Shown: positions 17,500-25,500, counted from the stretch's first letter. The stretch is 36,684 nucleotides of DNA from an uncultured Porphyromonas sp. (GCF_947254915.1 NZ_CAMYEZ010000005.1:1-36684); one strand, 5' to 3'. Numbers and translations are program-made. Notes: generated by a model from the letters alone, not told the origin.

Positions 17500-18984
17500 C
17501 TACTCTACCAAGACCTTTTGATACAGTAGGCCTCCTTGATAAACTAAGGAGATTATGTATACTCCTGAGGGGAGTAGAGCGGGAAGCTTAGTTGCTACCG
17601 TCTCTCCATTAGCTCGAATGACATTAGCAGCACTATAGTCACCTTCTATTGAGACTAGTTGACCTTGTACTTGAACTTGTGGAGCGTGAGATAAGACTTG
17701 GTCTACGGCTACTGTCCCTTGGTAAGGGTTATATCCATCGTTAGCACCTGCTTGGTAGTCGTATACGTTCCACCCTTTTTCCTTCGCTTGAGAGATGCTC
17801 GCTGGAGACGCTTGATTTAGCTCATGGGGATCGCTAGTGTCTATAGCTATACAGAAAGCTTGGTCTACAGCCTCTCGAGTAGGCAACTGACTGAGAGTCT
17901 TATCCAAAGCACCTTCCGCTAGTCTGTTTGAGTAGCAATAGATGTACGTTATGTTAGGACAAGAAGAGATGTCCAACTCAGAGATTTGGGTCTCAGAGCA
18001 GTCTAAGGTCATAAGAGCTGGTAAAGTCGAGAGATCTAGAGCCTTGAGCGGGTTCCCGCCACATACTAGGGTGGAGATGACTGAGGGGTTAGGCAGGCTA
18101 ATCGTTGAGATTTTATTCTCCTGTACTTGTACTTCGTTTAGCTTATGCAGTTTAGACAGATCCATCTCAGTGAGCTGATTGCTTCCTAGCCATAGCTTTT
18201 GTAATTCAGGAAGATCCGACAGGTTGATAGTAGTTAGTTTGTTTTCATCGGCTTTAAGCAGTTTCAACAAAGGGTGTGAGGAGAGCTTTAGCTCAGATAG
18301 ATCGCAACGATTGGTATAGAGCTCCTCCAGTTTTGTCTGAAGAGTGAGATCTAGTGTCTGGAGCTTGGGATTGTCAAAGCAGTAAAGCTCTTTTAAGTTC
18401 GGCTGTGCCGAGAGATCTAGCTCCTGTAGGTTATTCTTATTGCAGTAGAGCTTCTCTAGAGTTGAGTTATGAGACAGGTCTAGATGCTCTAGCTGGTTTT
18501 CATCACAAGCTAAGTATGTAATTAGGTTGTTTTGAGACACGTCTAGCTCAGTCAGTTCGTTCAGTGTACAAGCGACCCAATTAACCTTTCCATAGATTGT
18601 GATCGTCTGTGAGCTAATGGCTGGCTTCCAGAGCTTATATGTTTGTATATTCTCTTCGCCCTTGTCGTAGACACCATTGCCATTTAGGTCAGCCCAAGCG
18701 GTCCCCTTGTCAGCTTTCTTTATCCCCAGTGTCAATTGCCACTTGCCTTTAGTCTTTGCCGTCGTAAGTTTTATATAAGGCTGATCCGTAGAGTACGGAC
18801 TTGTACCCTCTTGACCCGTGAGAAGTTCCTTGGCTTTGGAGGCATCGGCAAGGCTCCCTTGAGTCTCCTCAGTAGGTTGTCCCATAGAGGGTGTTACAGC
18901 CTGTACATTGAGCGTTTGAGCTGAGAGTGTTAAGCTCATACATGCCATCAGTAGCGAAGTCGCTAGTAGCAATTTTGGTTTCAT
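17500..18984 (-). CDS. Secreted leucine-rich-repeat protein with EF-hand-like loop and T9SS-like C-terminus
   Basis: 494 residues from the ATG at 18984. A longer frame opens with GTG at 19143 but lacks a leader, whereas the ATG gives a signal peptide (MKPKLLLATSLLMACMSLTLSAQ). After a short linker, DLNGNGVYDKGE matches a 12-residue EF-hand calcium loop. About ten 21-residue repeats follow, of the form LxxLDLSxxxxLxxLxCxxNx. A post-LRR cap comes next, and the C-terminus (LVSIEGDYSAANVIRANG...GVYIISLVYQGGLLYQKVLVE type) resembles a T9SS sorting domain. The fold suggests surface adhesion or ligand binding; the ligand is unknown. It lies 159 bp after the LRR paralogue at 19144-20778, with a complex hairpin in the gap. 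Confidence 0.85.
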   Translation of the reverse strand: MKPKLLLATSLLMACMSLTLSAQTLNVQAVTPSMGQPTEETQGSLADASKAKELLTGQEGTSPYSTDQPYIKLTTAKTKGKWQLTLGIKKADKGTAWADLNGNGVYDKGEENIQTYKLWKPAISSQTITIYGKVNWVACTLNELTELDVSQNNLITYLACDENQLEHLDLSHNSTLEKLYCNKNNLQELDLSAQPNLKELYCFDNPKLQTLDLTLQTKLEELYTNRCDLSELKLSSHPLLKLLKADENKLTTINLSDLPELQKLWLGSNQLTEMDLSKLHKLNEVQVQENKISTISLPNPSVISTLVCGGNPLKALDLSTLPALMTLDCSETQISELDISSCPNITYIYCYSNRLAEGALDKTLSQLPTREAVDQAFCIAIDTSDPHELNQASPASISQAKEKGWNVYDYQAGANDGYNPYQGTVAVDQVLSHAPQVQVQGQLVSIEGDYSAANVIRANGETVATKLPALLPSGVYIISLVYQGGLLYQKVLVE

Positions 18985-19040
18985 AGATTCTGTTAGTTTA
19001 GTTGTTATACATTTAGTTTTGTGAGTCAAGTTGAGCGTTT

Positions 19041-19135
19041 CCGCATCTCCAGCCAAAGCTATTGGATCATATTTGATCGTCCCCTTTGCTGGAGTGTGTG
19101 AAGAGGACAACGCATTGTTGGTGTTGCAGATGCGG
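19041..19135 (-). promoter_or_regulatory. Nested inverted repeats and -7 box between the two LRR genes
   Basis: Three nested inverted repeats share one centre: CCGCATCT (19041-19048)/AGATGCGG (19128-19135), CTCCAGCCAAAG (19047-19058)/CTTTGCTGGAG (19084-19094) and GATCA (19065-19069)/TGATC (19074-19078). On the minus strand TAGCTTTG (19054-19061) fits the -7 box, about 70 bp before the ATG at 18984, but no -33 TTTG is seen at 20 bp. The structure could be a partial terminator after the upstream gene, a leader for the downstream gene, or an operator. Confidence 0.5.
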
Positions 19136-19143
19136 AGATTCAC

Positions 19144-20778
19144 TTACAGGAGTGTGCGCAGGACGGCACCATCAATGACCGTGATGCACAGATAGTGCTG
19201 TGTCGCATCTCCTAGCTCGATCTCAGAGAGCTGCGAGGACTGTGTGGCTGTGGCAATGAGAGCTCCCGACATATCGTATAGATAGAGGGTGAAATCGGAC
19301 GGAGTGTAGTCACTCGGGGACAAGTTGAGGCGCTCTCCTGTGCGAACGATCCGTGTTTGTGTCGCCTCAGGTACGCTGGAGATCTCGTTGTATCTACCTG
19401 GCCATGTGTCTAGTAAGTCCACCTGCCATCCCTTAGTGACGGCTAGCTGGGCATTAGGCGTCTGGGCAAGAGGATTCCTCTTGATGAGTAGCCACTTCTT
19501 CCACCAAGCTGTACGCTCATTAGCCTGTATCTTATGGATGTCTGGTAGCGTCTTGAGTATGGGCTCTAGAGCTGAGTCAGACAGCTGGCACCCATCTAGA
19601 AATAGCGAGAAGAGCTTCGGTACGGGACGGATGTCTAGCTCTTGAATCGGATTGTCCGTGAGCCACAAGAGGTAGAGCTCGGGGCAGTGAGATAGGTCTA
19701 TCCGTGAGAGTTTGTTGTAGGAGAGTAGTAGCTCCTTGACACCCTTGACGTGGGATAGGTCTAGCTGTGATAGTTGGTTCCCCTCGGCAAAAAGGTAGTT
19801 GAGCTGTCCTACAGGGCTAAGATCTAGTTGCTGTAACTTATTGTTACTGCATCGGAAGTCTTTGAGCAAGGGAAGCCCAACGAGACTGATGGAGGTCAAG
19901 TCGTTGTCCTGAACCTCTAGTCTGTCTAGCTGAGGCAAAAGAGGCAGCGAGAGGGAGGTTAGCCCATTGTGGTTGAGGAATATCTGTCGCAACTCGTCCT
20001 TGGCGCCCCAGGTGACATTGACTCCAGGGATATTGGAGAGATTGAGCACTCTGAGGTCGCTGTGTGGAGTTAGATCCCAAGTTGTGATCTGCGTCTCTTG
20101 GGCAAAGATTTGCTGGAGAGCATCGTTTTGTGAAATGTCTAGCTGAGTCAAAGGATTGCCCTCGCAATGGATTACGGTGAGCTTCTTGAAGTGTCGCAGA
20201 TTCAGTGACGAAATCTTGTTGTATTCGCATCTCAGTGCCATAAGACTCTGGACAGGAGACAGATCCAATGCCTTGAGCTGGTTGTTTTGACAGACCAGCA
20301 TATCTAGGAGAGGCGCATTCCTCAGATCTAGTTCAGAGAGACGATTGGCAGCTACGTTGAGCTCCATCAGTCGGAAGCAAGGGGTGATGTCTAGTCGGCT
20401 GAGTAGATTGTTCTGACAGTAGAGGAACTTGAGCCCTCGTAGCTGAGAGAGGTCCAGGCTGTCCACCTGCTGGCTCCTCTGCTCATTGCCTACATAAAGG
20501 GATAGGATACCCTCGGGAGCTTCACTCCAGATGCGTATCCAGCCATCACCTTTGACTTGACCTTGGATGCCATCAATCCCATAGTTGTTAGACTCGTAGT
20601 CCACACGCTCTCCGTCACCCCAGTCGATAGCAATCGGTTGGCGACAGTGGATCCCTAGTGTGAATGTGCTACCCTTTGGTAGGATTGTGTGTATCGTGAT
20701 GGCAGGCGTCTCCTGAGCCAGTACCCCAGCCGTGGTGAGGAGCAAGAGGCTCAGTAGGAATAGTATAGTCCGCTTCAT
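19144..20778 (-). CDS. Secreted leucine-rich-repeat protein (paralogue of the gene at 17500)
   Basis: 544 residues. A signal peptide (about 1-21, TTAGVLAQ) leads into an N-terminal beta domain with IDWGDGERVDY, a PKD-like turn. Some 14 LRR units of about 21 residues (for example LDLSPVQSLMALRCEYNKISS) follow. The cap ends in an AxxKGW segment also present in the neighbouring LRR protein (here AVTKGWQVDL, there AKEKGWNVYDY). The C-terminus (FTLYLYDMSGALIATAT...) resembles a T9SS sorting domain but is less typical. It starts 19 bp after the gene at 20798-22183, so the two are probably co-transcribed. Role inferred: surface binding protein. It lacks the EF-hand-like loop of its paralogue. Confidence 0.83.
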   Translation of the reverse strand: MKRTILFLLSLLLLTTAGVLAQETPAITIHTILPKGSTFTLGIHCRQPIAIDWGDGERVDYESNNYGIDGIQGQVKGDGWIRIWSEAPEGILSLYVGNEQRSQQVDSLDLSQLRGLKFLYCQNNLLSRLDITPCFRLMELNVAANRLSELDLRNAPLLDMLVCQNNQLKALDLSPVQSLMALRCEYNKISSLNLRHFKKLTVIHCEGNPLTQLDISQNDALQQIFAQETQITTWDLTPHSDLRVLNLSNIPGVNVTWGAKDELRQIFLNHNGLTSLSLPLLPQLDRLEVQDNDLTSISLVGLPLLKDFRCSNNKLQQLDLSPVGQLNYLFAEGNQLSQLDLSHVKGVKELLLSYNKLSRIDLSHCPELYLLWLTDNPIQELDIRPVPKLFSLFLDGCQLSDSALEPILKTLPDIHKIQANERTAWWKKWLLIKRNPLAQTPNAQLAVTKGWQVDLLDTWPGRYNEISSVPEATQTRIVRTGERLNLSPSDYTPSDFTLYLYDMSGALIATATQSSQLSEIELGDATQHYLCITVIDGAVLRTLL

Positions 20779-20797
20779 AGATTATCTCTTCTGATGA

Positions 20798-22183
20798 TTA
20801 CTTTTTGGGTATAAACTCTCCACGAGGGGCAAAGTCTAGGACTACAATCTTGTTCACTTTGATCCCTAGATCTCCGCCCGTGCTAGGCATAATTGAGAGA
20901 TCATACTGATCTCCCTTGCTAGAGAGGAATGCCCCCTCATCGCCAGCTATGGGGGCTGTATAGCCACTCTTTTTTAGGCTTGCTATAAAGCTCTCAGTAA
21001 GCGAGACCTTGCCGTCTGCCTCTTGAAAGACCTTGTCATAGTTATCCAGCACAGCCCAGTACTCATTGAGCTCTCCAGCTCCATCCTCTGAGACGAAGTA
21101 GATACGCATGATGATCGGAGACTTATTGACTCTGTACACATACATATACTCTTCTCCTTGAGAGCCTGACAGGTCGTTGTCAAGGGTTGTCCCCTCAGAT
21201 GCTTCGTAGGCGGCTATCTGACCCTTATTAGAGCCAAAGGGTACGGGACTCTCAGGAATTGTAGAGATTGCGCCTGTCGTTGATAGGTGCAGTGTTGCCA
21301 CCTTGGTCGTCTGCTTACCCTCGGCAGATATTCCGAAGACGAGCAAGACATACTCTGTCTTAGGCTTTAAGTCGGAGATTGTAATTGTCTGGACTCCTCT
21401 TAGGGTACTTTCAGGCTTGCTCCAGTCTATATCTTTCAATAGCTCTGCATTGAAGATGATGTCAGCAACAGCATTTTCGTCAGATTCATACTCAGCGTAC
21501 TGATCTTTGGTAAAGTATCCCCAAAAGTAAGCAGTGCTTAGGTTAGACGGTGTTACCTGGATAGTCAGAGACTGGGGTGTTTGATCTGTCGCGAGTAACT
21601 TGAAAGTCGTATCATCTGTCATATTTGTAGCTGTTGTCTTCACCGTCTGCTTGTGTAGTGGAGTTGTTACACGACCTGTCTCATCTAGTCCGAAGACGCA
21701 GATATAGTACGCAGTCTCGCTATATAGATCCTCTTCCGTGTGGGTCACAGGTCCCTTCTTGAGTATTTCCTTTAAATAGTCGGCAAACTCCTTTTTGTTG
21801 ACTTTCGCCATAGTGCGTAGAAACTGTAGTTTGTTGTCTAGATAAGCTTGATCAGTGGAGAAAGTCTTGTCGTAGTGCGCCTTATTGTCCAGCCCGACAT
21901 AGTAAGTCGTCTTACTGTCTGAGGGGACGACAGATAGGGTGACAGACGAAGCCGTCGCAGAGACATCCTTGACCTCAAATGTTGTGGTAGGCGCCTTGAC
22001 GACTGTAAAGCGGATGCTATCCACCTGGGAGATGTCAAACGTCTTCTTGACGACCTGTTGATTCTGATCATGAGAGTAGATGACCATTTGCTCGGGGGAG
22101 TCGTTTTGAGCCGAGAGCGAGTAGCTTAAGGTCAGGAGGAGCAGAAGCCCACCAAGGAGAGACCGCAGTAAGGATCGTGTCAT
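20798..22183 (-). CDS. Secreted protein of unknown function with two FN3-like modules
   Basis: 461 residues. The N-terminal signal peptide (about 1-26, LSYSLSAQ) has no lipobox cysteine. Two modules appear related to each other. The first begins TTFEVKDVSATASSVTLSVVPS (about 66) and includes YYVGLDNKAHYD. The second begins TFKLLATDQTPQSLTIQVTPS (about 192) and includes YFWGYFTKDQY. Each closes with a segment like ETAYYICVFGLDETGR or KTEYVLLVFGISAEGK, the typical end of an FN3-like strand pattern. The C-terminal 150 residues are not recognised and no clear T9SS signal is seen. It is the first gene of a minus-strand group with the LRR genes, so it may reach the same envelope location. Confidence 0.75.
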   Translation of the reverse strand: MTRSLLRSLLGGLLLLLTLSYSLSAQNDSPEQMVIYSHDQNQQVVKKTFDISQVDSIRFTVVKAPTTTFEVKDVSATASSVTLSVVPSDSKTTYYVGLDNKAHYDKTFSTDQAYLDNKLQFLRTMAKVNKKEFADYLKEILKKGPVTHTEEDLYSETAYYICVFGLDETGRVTTPLHKQTVKTTATNMTDDTTFKLLATDQTPQSLTIQVTPSNLSTAYFWGYFTKDQYAEYESDENAVADIIFNAELLKDIDWSKPESTLRGVQTITISDLKPKTEYVLLVFGISAEGKQTTKVATLHLSTTGAISTIPESPVPFGSNKGQIAAYEASEGTTLDNDLSGSQGEEYMYVYRVNKSPIIMRIYFVSEDGAGELNEYWAVLDNYDKVFQEADGKVSLTESFIASLKKSGYTAPIAGDEGAFLSSKGDQYDLSIMPSTGGDLGIKVNKIVVLDFAPRGEFIPKK

Positions 22184-22255
22184 AGATTTGTTTAATGTTT
22201 TTTAGAGAGTTAGTCGTAGGAGTGAGGAAGCTTTGAAACATTCTCACTACAATCA

Positions 22256-22263
22256 CAAAGATA
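22256..22263 (-). promoter_or_regulatory. -7 box for the minus-strand surface-protein group
   Basis: The minus strand reads TATCTTTG, a perfect TAnnTTTG match, about 73 bp before the ATG at 22183. No TTTG -33 box is seen at about 20 bp. It is back-to-back with the plus-strand promoter at 22300-22331. The 22184-22745 interval has no gene; it holds these two promoters, repeat copy B and the promoter at 22713. Confidence 0.6.
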
Positions 22264-22299
22264 CGCTTTCTTTTACAATTTGCACAGCACGCACGAGGT

Positions 22300-22331
22300 A
22301 TTGTTTACAGGGCTGTCGCATTATATCTTTG
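22300..22331 (+). promoter_or_regulatory. Plus-strand promoter without an adjacent gene
   Basis: ATTG at 22300-22303 is followed after 20 bp by TATCTTTG at 22324-22331, close to the ideal -33/-7 arrangement. The next gene starts at 22746 and has its own -7 box at 22713. Immediately downstream there is only a 10-codon frame starting at 22368 and repeat copy B, which ends its core in a T-run near 22549. It could drive a small RNA or be the relic of a lost gene. Confidence 0.5.
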
Positions 22332-22430
22332 TACTTCACTAACTACACTTGACAACAACTTTGGAATATGAGGATTGAGTTTGACTGTGTAGCGCCATAG
22401 TTGCTGCTACATCTTCGCTAAGTCCGATAT

Positions 22431-22590
22431 CTCCCGAGAGATTCTCCCAATAGCTCACGAGAAAATGAAAATTCTCCACGGAGGGGCGAAATAAAACTTC
22501 GGAAGAATGAAATGAAACTTCGGAAGAATGAAATGGAAGTTCGGAAGATTTTTTCGTCTCCTCGCTAGATAATCAAAGATTTCCACGGAG
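22431..22590 (+). repeat. Dispersed ~160-bp element, copy B
   Basis: Three in-phase 21-bp units lie at 22488-22508, 22509-22529 and 22530-22550; the middle one is GAAATGAAACTTCGGAAGAAT. CTCCCGAGAG and CTCCACGGAGG precede them. TTTTTTCGTCTCC, GATAATCAAAGA and TTCCACGGAG follow, in the same order as in copy A. It lies in the non-coding gap upstream of the Big2/T9SS gene. Confidence 0.8.
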
Positions 22591-22712
22591 GCGTTGCTTA
22601 ACATCCTAGAGAATTTGATTTTCCTCATAGAGATGTGGATGAACTCACCCTGTATAAATAATGCGTCAGTCTCCATACAGCACTAAGTTTATTTCACATC
22701 ATGAAAAATATG

Positions 22713-22720
22713 TATCTTTG
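22713..22720 (+). promoter_or_regulatory. -7 box for the Big2/T9SS protein gene
   Basis: TATCTTTG, 26 bp before the ATG at 22746, is a perfect -7 match. An inverted repeat TTTCA-N5-TGAAA (22693-22706 region) lies directly upstream and could be an operator. No TTTG is seen at the usual -33 spacing. Confidence 0.6.
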
Positions 22721-22745
22721 TTCCAAACAATAACTTAAGTGAAAT

Positions 22746-24605
22746 ATGAATAGAGCTATCCAAATCCTATTACTCGTTTTAGTGTCACTAACGGGTCTTA
22801 CAGCACAGGGCTATCGTACTGATGGTCAAACAGTGAGAGCGACTACAGCCTCACGCCCTGAGCTCCCGATAGACTATGTTGCGAAGTATAATCTTGCCGC
22901 AGATGGGACCTCCTTTGTTGCAGATGAGACCGCCTCAGAGAGTGGATACTTCTTCTATGCTGATGCAAATGAACGTTTTGCACATTGCTCTATAGATAAT
23001 GTCGCTTACCACCTACCCTCTAGTGCTGAGTGGAACGGCCTCCTCTCCGCCTATTATGAGTATGGTGTCAACTTTCTCAAGGAAGGCTTGATTCAGGGTG
23101 AGATTGAGACTATTAGCTTTGGCGATGTGAAGTACAGCTTTGCGAGTGATTACTACAATAAAGGTGATGGAGTGAGCTATGCGTTACGTCTCTGCAAACC
23201 ATCAGAGTCATGGGATAAAAAGTTCCCAGCAGCGCCTGACAATAAGTATCGCTGTGCTTACAGATATGAGCGTGTGGGTATGACACAAACAGAGCAAGAA
23301 CCACCGGTAGATGCTTACATCAAAATATCTGTATGCTATCTAGGCGAGGAGTTCACAGGCTCTATATCAGATATTGCATCAGAAGAGTGGTGGGCTGAAC
23401 GTGCGGGTCAGGTCGAGGAGTGTATTATCCCTACGGTTGGCGTCAAAGTGGACGGAAAGCTTTACAACTATGCCTCGGGGGGCTTTTACTGGGCTACGGA
23501 CAAGGGAAAGTACACAACAATCTTTTTTAGTGGCATCTCAACCAGCCAATTTCCAGACAAGAAGACCAATTTATGTACGGTACGACTCTTTAAGGATAAG
23601 CCAGGAGGGGATAAGCCCCAAGAGCCTACAATCTCTGTGACCCCAAATGCCTTCCGTATCAAAGTTGATCAGAAACTAGCTCTTGCTAAGGACTACTATG
23701 TAGATATAACTCCAGCTGAGTATATCAATATGTATACGGTGACATCAAGTAATCCAAGTGTCGTGAGCTACGACCCTACGACAAAAGAACTAAAGGGTGT
23801 GTCTGTCGGGGAGGCTATTGTAACCTTCCAGATCAACAATACGAAGGTGACTCAAGAGGTCGCATTTACGGTTGTTCCCAAGGAGGGTGAGCTAGAGATC
23901 CTGCATGCTCCTATTTCTGATGTGCAAGACTTCCCAGATCTCTCAATGCTCACTGGATCAGTCGACACGGACAAGGTTAGAACTTATGAGACTAAGTTAG
24001 GATTGCGCATATACGAGTCTACTCGTTGGGATGAGTCTGCTCATCTATATGTAACTACAAAGGAAAAGGTCTCTCAGACCAACTTCAATCGAGTAAACTA
24101 CTACTACAAACCTAAAGATGGAGGCTCGCCTTACATTACGGGGCAAATAAACTGTATCGGGTCTCTAGAAGAGGCTAAGACATCTCAAGCCTTCGCTCAG
24201 TGGCTCAAGCTAAACGGCTTCCCTGATCCTCTAGAGGTCATCTCACTAAACGATGGCTCCAAAGGACTCGCTACGGCAACTAAGGAGCTATCGCTGAAGT
24301 TTTGGATAGAGAAGAAGGTCTTCTTTATGATTATTGAACCTGTCAAAAAGAACAATGCTGTCTCTACACCCTCTACAGCGGATCAGCAATACAATGTTGG
24401 ACCTATACCCGCAAATGATCTTCTCTATCTGTCTGGTGTAGAGGCAGGGTCGTCTATCTCTATCTATACGATGGATGGCGTTGTAGTCTATCAGACCGTT
24501 GGAGAAGGCGCTGATACGATTACGATCCCTGTTGCCAGCCTAGCAGAGGGAGTCTATCTCTTACAAATCAATGGAAAGTCGCATCGCATCGTTATTACTC
24601 GATGA
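22746..24605 (+). CDS. Secreted T9SS-type protein with Big2-like domain
   Basis: 619 residues. The signal peptide (about 1-21, LTGLTAQ) leads into an N-terminal region with YHLPSSAEWNGLL and cysteine-containing strands, recalling the Fibrobacter major paralogous (FISUMP-like) domains of Bacteroidales surface proteins. A Big2-like Ig domain (about 297-378) has the pattern VTSSNPSVVSYDPTTKELKG...GEAIVTF. The C-terminal 75 residues (YNVGPIPANDLLYLSG...GVYLLQINGKSHRIVITR type) are a good T9SS type A sorting domain. The expected location is the cell surface. The function is unknown; adhesion or matrix binding is a guess from the Ig module. Confidence 0.8.
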   Translation: MNRAIQILLLVLVSLTGLTAQGYRTDGQTVRATTASRPELPIDYVAKYNLAADGTSFVADETASESGYFFYADANERFAHCSIDNVAYHLPSSAEWNGLLSAYYEYGVNFLKEGLIQGEIETISFGDVKYSFASDYYNKGDGVSYALRLCKPSESWDKKFPAAPDNKYRCAYRYERVGMTQTEQEPPVDAYIKISVCYLGEEFTGSISDIASEEWWAERAGQVEECIIPTVGVKVDGKLYNYASGGFYWATDKGKYTTIFFSGISTSQFPDKKTNLCTVRLFKDKPGGDKPQEPTISVTPNAFRIKVDQKLALAKDYYVDITPAEYINMYTVTSSNPSVVSYDPTTKELKGVSVGEAIVTFQINNTKVTQEVAFTVVPKEGELEILHAPISDVQDFPDLSMLTGSVDTDKVRTYETKLGLRIYESTRWDESAHLYVTTKEKVSQTNFNRVNYYYKPKDGGSPYITGQINCIGSLEEAKTSQAFAQWLKLNGFPDPLEVISLNDGSKGLATATKELSLKFWIEKKVFFMIIEPVKKNNAVSTPSTADQQYNVGPIPANDLLYLSGVEAGSSISIYTMDGVVVYQTVGEGADTITIPVASLAEGVYLLQINGKSHRIVITR

Positions 24606-24691
24606 TCAGCTTATTGCACAGCTTTAAGGCTTTACTCTCTATGGATTGTTCAGCCCCGCTTTACAATAGATCGGTAAACTGAAATGTTTTG

Positions 24692-24702
24692 CCCCCCCCC
24701 CC
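24692..24702 (+). repeat. Poly-C tract (C11)
   Basis: Eleven consecutive cytosines lie 87 bp after the stop of the Big2/T9SS gene, outside any coding region. Tracts of this length are prone to slippage in replication. The exact count may also be a sequencing or assembly artefact. Confidence 0.9.
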
Positions 24703-24750
24703 GTGGGTCGTTTGGAACCTAACCCTTCCGAGCGCCCCACGGTTATGATT
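24701..24750 (+). terminator. Possible terminator after the Big2/T9SS gene
   Basis: CCGTGGG (24701-24707) pairs with CCCACGG (24736-24742), and inside it GGAA (24714-24717) pairs with TTCC (24726-24729). TTATGATTTT follows. The stem is interrupted and the T-tract loose, so this is a weak call. Confidence 0.35.
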
Positions 24751-24814
24751 TTCTGATCTCCTCGTTGGAAAGTTGCACTAGTGGGTAGAAGATAGGAAGT
24801 TTTTTGGCGAAATG

Positions 24815-24846
24815 TTTGGTGGTTTGGTTTTTTCTTTCTACCTTTG
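24815..24846 (+). promoter_or_regulatory. Promoter of the tRNA-Gln/Val cluster
   Basis: TTTG at 24815-24818, 20 bp, then TACCTTTG at 24839-24846: both boxes and the spacing match the Bacteroidota sigma consensus. The first tRNA begins 44 bp downstream. Confidence 0.75.
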
Positions 24847-24890
24847 CACTCACAAACGATGACAGAGGTGTCTGTCGGTAGTAAAGGATT

Positions 24891-24962
24891 TGTCCCATGG
24901 TGTAATGGCTAGCACTACAGGTTTTGGTTCTGTCAGTCAAGGTTCGAATCCTTGTGGGACAA
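24891..24962 (+). tRNA. trnQ: tRNA-Gln (anticodon TTG)
   Basis: The acceptor stem TGTCCCA pairs with TGGGACA, and the discriminator is A. The D-arm is GTGT/GCAC. The anticodon stem ACAGG/TCTGT has a G-U closing pair around loop TTTTGGT, with anticodon TTG at 24924-24926. The T-arm is CAAGG-TTCGAAT-CCTTG. CCA is not encoded. Confidence 0.95.
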
Positions 24963-25104
24963 CAACTCCCGCAGGGGGCGGACAGCGATTCAGTTCTTTA
25001 CTACGATATCGTGATACAATGCATTTACTTCTCTCTAGAGGGACTCTATGATTGGGTGTCACACACGATGGTGACGAGCTAATCGACAGGAGGTTGATAC
25101 AGAT

Positions 25105-25175
25105 TGTCCTATGGTGTAATGGTAGCACAACAGATTCTGGTCCTGTTTGTCAAGGTTCGAATCCTTGTAGGACAA
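25105..25175 (+). tRNA. trnQ: tRNA-Gln (anticodon CTG)
   Basis: The acceptor stem TGTCCTA pairs with TAGGACA, discriminator A. D- and T-arms closely match the upstream tRNA-Gln. The anticodon CTG is at 25137-25139 in loop TTCTGGT. The anticodon stem ACAGA/CCTGT has an A-C mismatch at the 31-39 pair next to the loop. It lies 142 bp after the TTG isoacceptor, from which it probably arose by duplication. Confidence 0.93.
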
Positions 25176-25231
25176 CTACCGATCGGACTTATACTGTCGC
25201 TGGAGTATCTCGGAGAGCTAAGATATCTGAA

Positions 25232-25306
25232 GGGCCCATAGCTCAGCTGGTTTAGAGCATCTGTCTTACAAACAGAGGGTCATAGGTTCGAATCCTATTG
25301 GGCCCA
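25232..25306 (+). tRNA. trnV: tRNA-Val (anticodon TAC)
   Basis: The acceptor stem GGGCCCA/TGGGCCC is perfect and the discriminator is A. The D-arm is GCTC/GAGC. The anticodon stem TCTGT/ACAGA encloses loop CTTACAA, with TAC at 25267-25269. The T-arm is ATAGG-TTCGAAT-CCTAT. It is last in the three-tRNA group, 41 bp before a terminator. Confidence 0.96.
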
Positions 25307-25346
25307 CGATTTCCTTACGATATATTTATTATTACTTCAAGTTGAG

Positions 25347-25382
25347 AGAGTTTCACTCATTAGAGTGAGGCTCTTTTTTTTT
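25347..25382 (+). terminator. Terminator of the tRNA-Gln/Val cluster
   Basis: AGAGTTTCACTC (25347-25358) pairs with GAGTGAGGCTCT (25363-25374) over 12 positions with two G-U pairs. The loop is four bases and a run of nine T follows: a textbook intrinsic terminator. It separates the tRNAs from the hydrogenase operon. Confidence 0.88.
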
Positions 25383-25457
25383 GTTTGTTTTCTTACGTCA
25401 CCGCTCTTGCTTAGGCACCCTTCTGCTTGACAGTCTCCTACTCGCTTTGCTGGTCTC

Positions 25458-25500
25458 AGCTAGCAATAATAAGGTATTTTGTTATGCGAAGCTAGCAATA
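25458..25500 (+). promoter_or_regulatory. 11-bp direct repeats upstream of the hydrogenase promoter
   Basis: AGCTAGCAATA occurs exactly at 25458-25468 and again at 25490-25500. The 32-bp spacing is about three helical turns, so both sites face the same side of the DNA. They end 27 bp before the -7 box, where activator sites often lie. The regulator is unknown. Confidence 0.5.

Noticed and set aside
18985..19143. Extended N-terminus of the LRR protein from the GTG at 19143
   Set aside because: The extra 53 residues are not signal-like and cover the nested inverted repeats and -7 box; the ATG at 18984 gives a proper signal peptide.
22455..22676. 73-residue minus-strand open frame in the 22.5-kb gap
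   Set aside because: It runs through repeat copy B; the 21-bp unit keeps any stop-free frame open. No signal, domain or promoter supports it.
24743..24940. 65-residue minus-strand open frame upstream of tRNA-Gln
   Set aside because: It overlaps the tRNA gene and its promoter and resembles no protein family.
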